Shown here: piece after piece, positions 6,891 through 10,516 of the stretch
Layout: every line of letters begins with the position of its first letter
How positions within the stretch are numbered: the first letter of the stretch is position 1
DNA from: Gammaproteobacteria bacterium
Lineage (GTDB): Bacteria; Pseudomonadota; Gammaproteobacteria; Eutrophobiales; Eutrophobiaceae
Direction of reading: 5' to 3'
NCBI GenBank assembly: GCA_004356415.1
Contig: SMWN01000122.1
Location: 1 to 10,516 of the forward strand
Length of the DNA stretch: 10,516 nt
Made by a program: the position numbers and the translations under genes
Notes under the pieces: model-generated
Databases searched by the model: none
Told to the model about the DNA's origin: nothing
Seen by the model: only the letters and a program-made list of their open reading frames with translations

Positions 6891-7364
6891 TCATGGAAAC
6901 AGAAAAGGCGCAAATTCGTTCAGTGCCTGTTCGTAGACATTTCTTTTGAAGTCAATGACCTTACTTGCAGGTGACCAGTAATCTATCCATTCCCAACGGT
7001 CGAATTCTGGTTTTCGTGAGTATCCCAGATTAACGTTTGTTTCATCTGCCACCAACTTTAGTAAATACCAGATTTGTTTCTGTCCAATACACAAAGGCAT
7101 GGAGTTATGTCGTATAAATTTTTCCGGTAACCAGTATTTAAGCCAATCATTTGTACAGCCAATAATTTCTACATGTTTTGGTAGCAGACCAACCTCCTCC
7201 CTTAGTTCCCTGTACATGGCTGATTCGGCACTTTCATCGGCCTTTATTCCTCCCTGAGGAAATTGCCAGCCATCTTGACCGACACGCTTTGCCCAAAACA
7301 CCTGTCCGGCCTCATTACTCAGGACAATCCCTACATTAGCTCTAAAACCTTCTGAATCAATCAC
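6891..7364 (-). CDS. rppH: RNA 5'-pyrophosphohydrolase, Nudix family
   Basis: 157 residues. RppH removes pyrophosphate from 5'-triphosphate (or caps from diphosphate) RNA ends in the cytoplasm, starting RNase E-dependent mRNA decay. The full Nudix box is present at 38-60: G38, E44, then RELREEVGL with the metal-binding glutamates E53, E56 and E57. The family start IDSEGFRANVGI, WQFPQGGI (33-40) and the later GQKQIWYLL (94-102) are typical of RppH. The start is GTG at 7364 with GAGG seven bases upstream; the residue pattern matches the family's usual first residues. It is shorter than E. coli RppH (176) because the non-catalytic C-terminus is short. It is divergent from the HAD phosphatase gene, a pairing also known in pseudomonads, where ptsP follows rppH; ptsP is absent here. 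Confidence 0.93.
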   Translation of the reverse strand: MIDSEGFRANVGIVLSNEAGQVFWAKRVGQDGWQFPQGGIKADESAESAMYRELREEVGLLPKHVEIIGCTNDWLKYWLPEKFIRHNSMPLCIGQKQIWYLLKLVADETNVNLGYSRKPEFDRWEWIDYWSPASKVIDFKRNVYEQALNEFAPFLFP

Positions 7365-7531
7365 TGCCTTACCTCATAAATGTTATATGGTGATTCTTCC
7401 ATAACTGACCCGCTCACTGCAAATTTCAACTCAATATTTTACCTTCACAAGCATTCAACACATACCCAAACCACCTGCAAATGCAGACTTCAGCAAGACG
7501 AGGAATAACTATATTCAAGGCATAAGGCCGC

Positions 7532-7544
7532 AGGACTAGTCATT
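7532..7544 (+). repeat. Internal direct repeat AGGACTAGTCATT (second copy 7690-7702)
   Basis: The 13-bp sequence is identical at 7532-7544 and 7690-7702, once in each internal arm of the element. It contains the palindrome GACTAGTC, so it could be a protein-binding or recombination site, or evidence that the two arms arose by duplication. Confidence 0.75.
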
Positions 7545-7566
7545 TATATCCATGGATGGATGGTAT

Positions 7567-7593
7567 GCAGAAAATGCAGGAGCAATTTTCTGC
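7567..7593. repeat. Perfect 9-bp hairpin at the tip of the first arm
   Basis: GCAGAAAAT (7567-7575) pairs exactly with ATTTTCTGC (7585-7593) around a 9-base loop. It sits inside the arm closed by 7495-7512/7621-7638, so the arm would end in a stable stem-loop. No T run follows it, so it is not a terminator. Confidence 0.6.
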
Positions 7594-7818
7594 CTGGTCC
7601 AAGGTTTTAGAACGAAGAAGATAGTTGCTTCTCGTCTTGCCCTACGGGAGTTCAAGCAGAAAGCTAGTGCCGCGTTGCAACGCTTATGAAGGACTAGTCA
7701 TTCACTGCACGTTGCGCCTTGCTCTGACTTCCTGCCTGAACTCTGAAACCTGCATTTCCAGGTAGTTTGGGTATAAACTACGCGCGGCATTCATTAACAC
7801 TAACAAGGCTAACAACAA

Positions 7819-8472
7819 GTGGATTTGGCGATATTTGATTTAGACAACACCCTATTAAGTGGTGATAGTGATTATCTCTGGGGACAATTCCTCGGCGAGA
7901 ACGGCTACGTCGATGTTGAAGCACACCAAAAGGAACATGATCGTTATTATCAAGATTACATGGAAGGCAATCTGGACATCAATGCATTCCTGGAGTTTCA
8001 GTTTCGTCCTCTGGCTGAAAATGATATGAATACGATACTAGGCTGGCGCACACGCTTTCTTGATGAGAAAATCCGACCCGTCATGTTACCCAAAGCCATC
8101 GATCTGATTGAGGATCACCGTAATATGGGGCATAAATTGATGATCATTACTGCTACCAACAGTTTTATCACCGCCCCTATTGCAGTATTATTCAACATCG
8201 ATGACCTGATCGCATCAGAGCCTGAGATGAACAATGGTGAGTTCACCGGAAAACTCAGTGGCACACCTTCCTTTGCCGAAGACAAAGTCACTCGTTATGA
8301 ACAGTGGTTACAGGAAAATAATTACCAACCTGGAACAAGCTGGTTCTATAGCGATTCACACAACGACATTCCATTACTGAACATGGTCACTCACCCCATC
8401 GCCGTTGACCCAGATGATCTTCTGAAAATTGAAGCAGAGAAACGGGATTGGCCGATTATGAGTTTACGGTGA
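7819..8472 (+). CDS. HAD-superfamily IB phosphatase
   Basis: 217 residues with all four HAD motifs: DLDNT at 7-11 (nucleophile D7, acid/base D9), ITAT near 110-113, K156 in EDKVTR, and YSDSHNDIPLL with D179 and D183. The alpha-helical cap between motifs I and II (about 15-90) marks subclass IB, the SerB-like group that hydrolyses small phosphomonoesters. Family members next to rppH in pseudomonads have, as I recall, been linked to histidinol phosphate dephosphorylation, so a histidine-biosynthesis role is possible but not shown here; phosphoserine phosphatase is an alternative. The GTG start at 7819 fits the family N-terminus (xxLAIFDLDNTLL), with AAGG 10 bases upstream. A TATAAA at 7772-7777 straddling the right end of the adjacent element could be its -10. 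Confidence 0.88.
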   Translation: MDLAIFDLDNTLLSGDSDYLWGQFLGENGYVDVEAHQKEHDRYYQDYMEGNLDINAFLEFQFRPLAENDMNTILGWRTRFLDEKIRPVMLPKAIDLIEDHRNMGHKLMIITATNSFITAPIAVLFNIDDLIASEPEMNNGEFTGKLSGTPSFAEDKVTRYEQWLQENNYQPGTSWFYSDSHNDIPLLNMVTHPIAVDPDDLLKIEAEKRDWPIMSLR

Positions 8473-8525
8473 TTCGACTGTCCTGCATTAATTCTTCTTA
8501 CTCAAGATTTAGTTCCGTCTGATGA

Positions 8526-8565
8526 CGGGTTACTTCTTGTGGGGTGAGCAACAAGAAGTAACTCG
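8526..8565. repeat. Long hairpin downstream of the HAD gene
   Basis: CGGGTTACTTCTTGT (8526-8540) pairs with ACAAGAAGTAACTCG (8551-8565): 15 bp with one G-T, loop of 10 bases. No T run follows on either strand. It may be a 3'UTR-stabilising stem, a protein-binding site or a repeat remnant. Confidence 0.6.
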
Positions 8566-8646
8566 CTGATCAAAAGCGAAAACAGAAATAAGGAAAAACT
8601 GTATCTTAAACTTTAGGTAAGCAACTTAATAAATAGCTGAAGTATT

Positions 8647-8670
8647 AAAGCCGCTCAATGAGCGGCTTTT
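8647..8670. terminator. Bidirectional intrinsic terminator between the HAD gene and mdh
   Basis: AAAGCCGCTC (8647-8656) pairs perfectly with GAGCGGCTTT (8660-8669) around AAT, with T-rich tails on both strands. It is placed to end the HAD transcript and the gltA-mdh transcripts. Confidence 0.9.
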
Positions 8671-8693
8671 ATTACAACTACAGAACACATTAG

Positions 8694-9668
8694 CTAAATC
8701 TTCGCCACTGCGTCCCTCTCCTCTTCCAATTCCTTCTGCGTAATCTCCATCCTCTCCCGACTAAATTCATCAATCTCAAGTCTCTGGACAATCTCATACT
8801 CGCCATTATTACAAGTCACAGGGAATGAATACGTCAATCCTTCCGCAATACCATAACTGCCATCACTAGGCACTGCCATACTAGTCCAGTCACCTTCAGG
8901 TGTCCCCATAACCCAGTCACGAATATGGGCGATAGCAGCATTGGCCGCAGATGCAGCGCTTGAAGCACCACGTGCGTCAATAATCTCGGCGCCACGTTTA
9001 GCTACCCTTGGAATATAGTCATTTTCATACCAGCTTCTATCCACCAGATCATGCGCAGGTTTACCCGCGATAGTCGCATGACTCAGATCAGGATATTGTG
9101 TGGTCGAATGATTTCCCCAGATGATCATCTTCTTGATATCACTGACATCTGAATTTGTCTTGGCTGCCAATTGAGCCAGGGCACGATTGTGATCCAGACG
9201 GGTCAGTGCAGTGAAGTTTTTGGGGTTTAGATCCGGTGCATTGATCATTGCCGTATTCGCATTTGTATTGGCCGGATTGCCGACAACAACGACCTTGACA
9301 TCACGACTGGCATGATCATTCAGTGCCTTACCCTGAATCTTGAATATGCCGCCGTTTGCTTCCAGTAAATCGCTACGTTCCATCCCTGCGCTACGCGGTT
9401 TTGCCCCGACCAATAAGGCATAATCAACATCCTTGAATGCGACATTGACATCATCAGTTAAAACAAAACCAGCAACCAGTGGATAAGCACAGTCATCAAT
9501 TTCCATGACCACACCTTCCAACGCTTTCATGGCAGGGGGTATTTCCAGCAGCTGAAAAATGACGGGTTGGTCACTACCAAACATCTCTCCCGCAGCGATT
9601 CTGAATAATAATGAGTAGCAGATATGGCCTGCCGCTCCTGTTACTGCAACTCGGACTGGAGACTTCAT
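8694..9668 (-). CDS. mdh: Malate dehydrogenase (cytosolic/Thermus type)
   Basis: 324 residues; oxidises malate to oxaloacetate with NAD in the TCA cycle. The Rossmann motif is GAAGHIC at 11-17, and LLEI with E42 points to NAD over NADP. Active-site residues are R92 and R98 in KPRSAGMERSD, N131 in GNPAN, D159 and R162 in TRLDHNRA, and H187 in WGNHSTTQYPD. GASSAASAANAAIAHIRDW (234-252) and the SFPVT strand match the Thermus/cytosolic subfamily rather than E. coli Mdh. The third glycine of the nucleotide-binding GxxGxxG is Cys17, coded TGC, one base from GGC. Other small residues occur there in the family, so function is probably intact. The ATG at 9668 has AGGAG 10 bases upstream. gltA lies 137 bp upstream on the same strand, giving adjacent TCA steps, perhaps with a separate mdh promoter since the gap has no clear terminator. 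Confidence 0.96.
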   Translation of the reverse strand: MKSPVRVAVTGAAGHICYSLLFRIAAGEMFGSDQPVIFQLLEIPPAMKALEGVVMEIDDCAYPLVAGFVLTDDVNVAFKDVDYALLVGAKPRSAGMERSDLLEANGGIFKIQGKALNDHASRDVKVVVVGNPANTNANTAMINAPDLNPKNFTALTRLDHNRALAQLAAKTNSDVSDIKKMIIWGNHSTTQYPDLSHATIAGKPAHDLVDRSWYENDYIPRVAKRGAEIIDARGASSAASAANAAIAHIRDWVMGTPEGDWTSMAVPSDGSYGIAEGLTYSFPVTCNNGEYEIVQRLEIDEFSRERMEITQKELEEERDAVAKI

Positions 9669-9805
9669 CTTTGCAGTACTCCTTTAAATTGTTGTTATGT
9701 TATTTTAAGAATTTATGGGTTGAATGTGTCATTTGACGACCCGATTTTCTCAGGTCTTATCTTCAGATGTCCAGTATCTATGTCTCTGCCATGTCCCATT
9801 CGGGT

Positions 9806-10516
9806 CTACCGTTTCTCTATCGGCACATAATCCCGCTTTTCAGGGCCAATGTAGAGCTGTCGTGGACGACCAATTCTGAAATCTGGATCTTCCATCATCT
9901 CTAACCACTGTGATATCCAACCAACTGAACGGGCCATTGAAAACATGACCGTGTACATACTTGTGGGGATACCCAGAGCCTTGAGGATGATGCCACTGTA
10001 AAAATCAACATTGGGATAAAGCTTGCGCTCAACGAAATAATCATCCTTGAGTGCGATTTCTTCCAACTCCATCGCTATATCCAGCAAGGGTTGATCCACG
10101 GTATCAACTTCATCAATCAATTCGTGACAGGCCTTGCGGATAATGGTCGCCCTCGGATCAAAGTTCTTATAAACACGATGACCAAAGCCCATCAAGCGGA
10201 AAGGATCTTCTTTATCTTTTGCTCGTGCAATAAACTGGGGAATATTTTTGGGATCACCAATCTCACCCAACATATTCAATACAGCCTCATTCGCGCCACC
10301 ATGCGCACGACCCCATAAGGTCACAAGACCCGCTGTGATGCAGGCAAATGGATTGGCTTCCGCACTACCCGCCAGACGTACCGTTGAAGTTGAGGCATTT
10401 TGTTCATGGTCGGCATGCAGGACCAACATTAAATCCAGTGCCTTGACCGCAATTGGTTCTGGCTCATAATCACGCATCGGCACTGAAAACATCATGTTTA
10501 GAAAGTTTTCTACATA
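9806..10516 (-). CDS. gltA: Citrate synthase, type II (5' partial)
   Basis: The C-terminal 236 residues are visible; the frame continues past base 10516, so an internal Met near 10495 is not the start. Citrate synthase condenses acetyl-CoA and oxaloacetate. Landmarks are YVENFLNMMFSVP at the visible start, LHADHEQNASTSTVRLAGS, AHGGANEA with the catalytic His (E. coli H264), GFGHRVYK (H305), NVDFYSG (catalytic Asp, D362) and the RPRQLYIG end. These match the hexameric gammaproteobacterial enzyme. The usual WGPAHGGANEA reads WGRAHGGANEA here (codon CGT), a Pro-to-Arg change two residues before the catalytic His. The gene ends in TAG and precedes mdh. A 7-bp hairpin downstream (GACCTGA paired with TCGGGTC on the - strand) lacks a T run. 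Confidence 0.95.
   Translation of the reverse strand, partial: YVENFLNMMFSVPMRDYEPEPIAVKALDLMLVLHADHEQNASTSTVRLAGSAEANPFACITAGLVTLWGRAHGGANEAVLNMLGEIGDPKNIPQFIARAKDKEDPFRLMGFGHRVYKNFDPRATIIRKACHELIDEVDTVDQPLLDIAMELEEIALKDDYFVERKLYPNVDFYSGIILKALGIPTSMYTVMFSMARSVGWISQWLEMMEDPDFRIGRPRQLYIGPEKRDYVPIEKR

Larger units (their letters stand above)
7462..7774. mobile_element. MITE-like non-coding element with terminal and nested inverted repeats
   Basis: This fills most of the 454-base gap between rppH and the HAD gene; 7365-7461 shows nothing else notable. The ends, 7462-7486 and 7750-7774, are reverse complements at 23 of 25 positions (ATACCCAAAC at the left edge, GTTTGGGTAT at the right). Inside lie two side-by-side arms: 7495-7512 with 7621-7638 (15 of 18 pair) and 7648-7663 with 7728-7743 (14 of 16 pair). 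Each arm contains the direct repeat AGGACTAGTCATT. No convincing reading frame lies inside. If the boundary is the TA next to CCCAAAC and GTTTGGG, a TA target duplication as for IS630/Tc1-like elements would fit, but no transposase is present to confirm the family. It could alternatively be a large structured RNA or intergenic repeat. Copy number elsewhere would decide. Confidence 0.6.

Noticed and set aside
7462..7774. Integron attC site or CRISPR array
   Set aside because: There are no attC core sites (GTTRRRY/RYYYAAC) at the ends and no regularly spaced repeats with unique spacers; the structure is nested inverted repeats.
8519..8580. CTGATGA followed by a long stem, reminiscent of a hammerhead ribozyme core
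   Set aside because: The required GAAA after stem II is absent (the sequence continues CTGATC), and stems I and III cannot be drawn.
9669..9805. Terminator between gltA and mdh (7-bp hairpin GACCTGA/TCGGGTC on the - strand)
   Set aside because: No T run follows, so termination is not supported; it may be only an RNA stem.

Overview
The window looks like chromosomal DNA of a gammaproteobacterium with moderate to low GC and few mobile genes. The best indicators are an OxyR with the classic Cys pair, a peroxiredoxin-5/glutaredoxin fusion, RppH paired with a HAD-IB phosphatase, a type II citrate synthase and a cytosolic-type malate dehydrogenase. No genus can be named from the sequence alone. 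Both ends cut through genes.

Layout. Positions 1-2542 hold a multidomain signalling locus on the + strand: PAS, PAS and a GAF domain that stops abruptly. An overlapping second frame follows, coding PAS-GGDEF-EAL (cyclic-di-GMP synthesis and breakdown). The two frames look like one ancestral sensor split by loss of most of the GAF domain. Positions 2543-2772 hold a candidate structured small RNA with its own -10 box and a strong terminator, between convergent genes. Positions 2773-5114 form a peroxide-defence block: a peroxiredoxin/glutaredoxin fusion and dps on the - strand, divergent from oxyR on the + strand. The oxyR-dps spacer contains a perfect AT-rich inverted repeat just upstream of a consensus dps -10 box.

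Positions 5128-6849 carry a carboxynorspermidine-decarboxylase-like enzyme (- strand) divergent from a small secreted protein of unknown function (+ strand). Positions 6891-8472 carry rppH (- strand, GTG start) divergent from a HAD-IB phosphatase (+ strand, GTG start). The 454-base gap between them is mostly filled by a 313-bp non-coding element with 25-bp terminal inverted repeats and nested internal inverted repeats, which looks like a MITE. Positions 8473-8693 hold a long hairpin and a bidirectional terminator. Positions 8694-10516 carry mdh and the 3' two-thirds of gltA on the - strand, gltA upstream of mdh, consecutive TCA-cycle enzymes.

Most genes are ordinary housekeeping or stress genes. 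The items most worth a second look are the split GAF/GGDEF-EAL sensor, the unassigned structured RNA at about 2625-2757, and the MITE-like element at 7462-7774.
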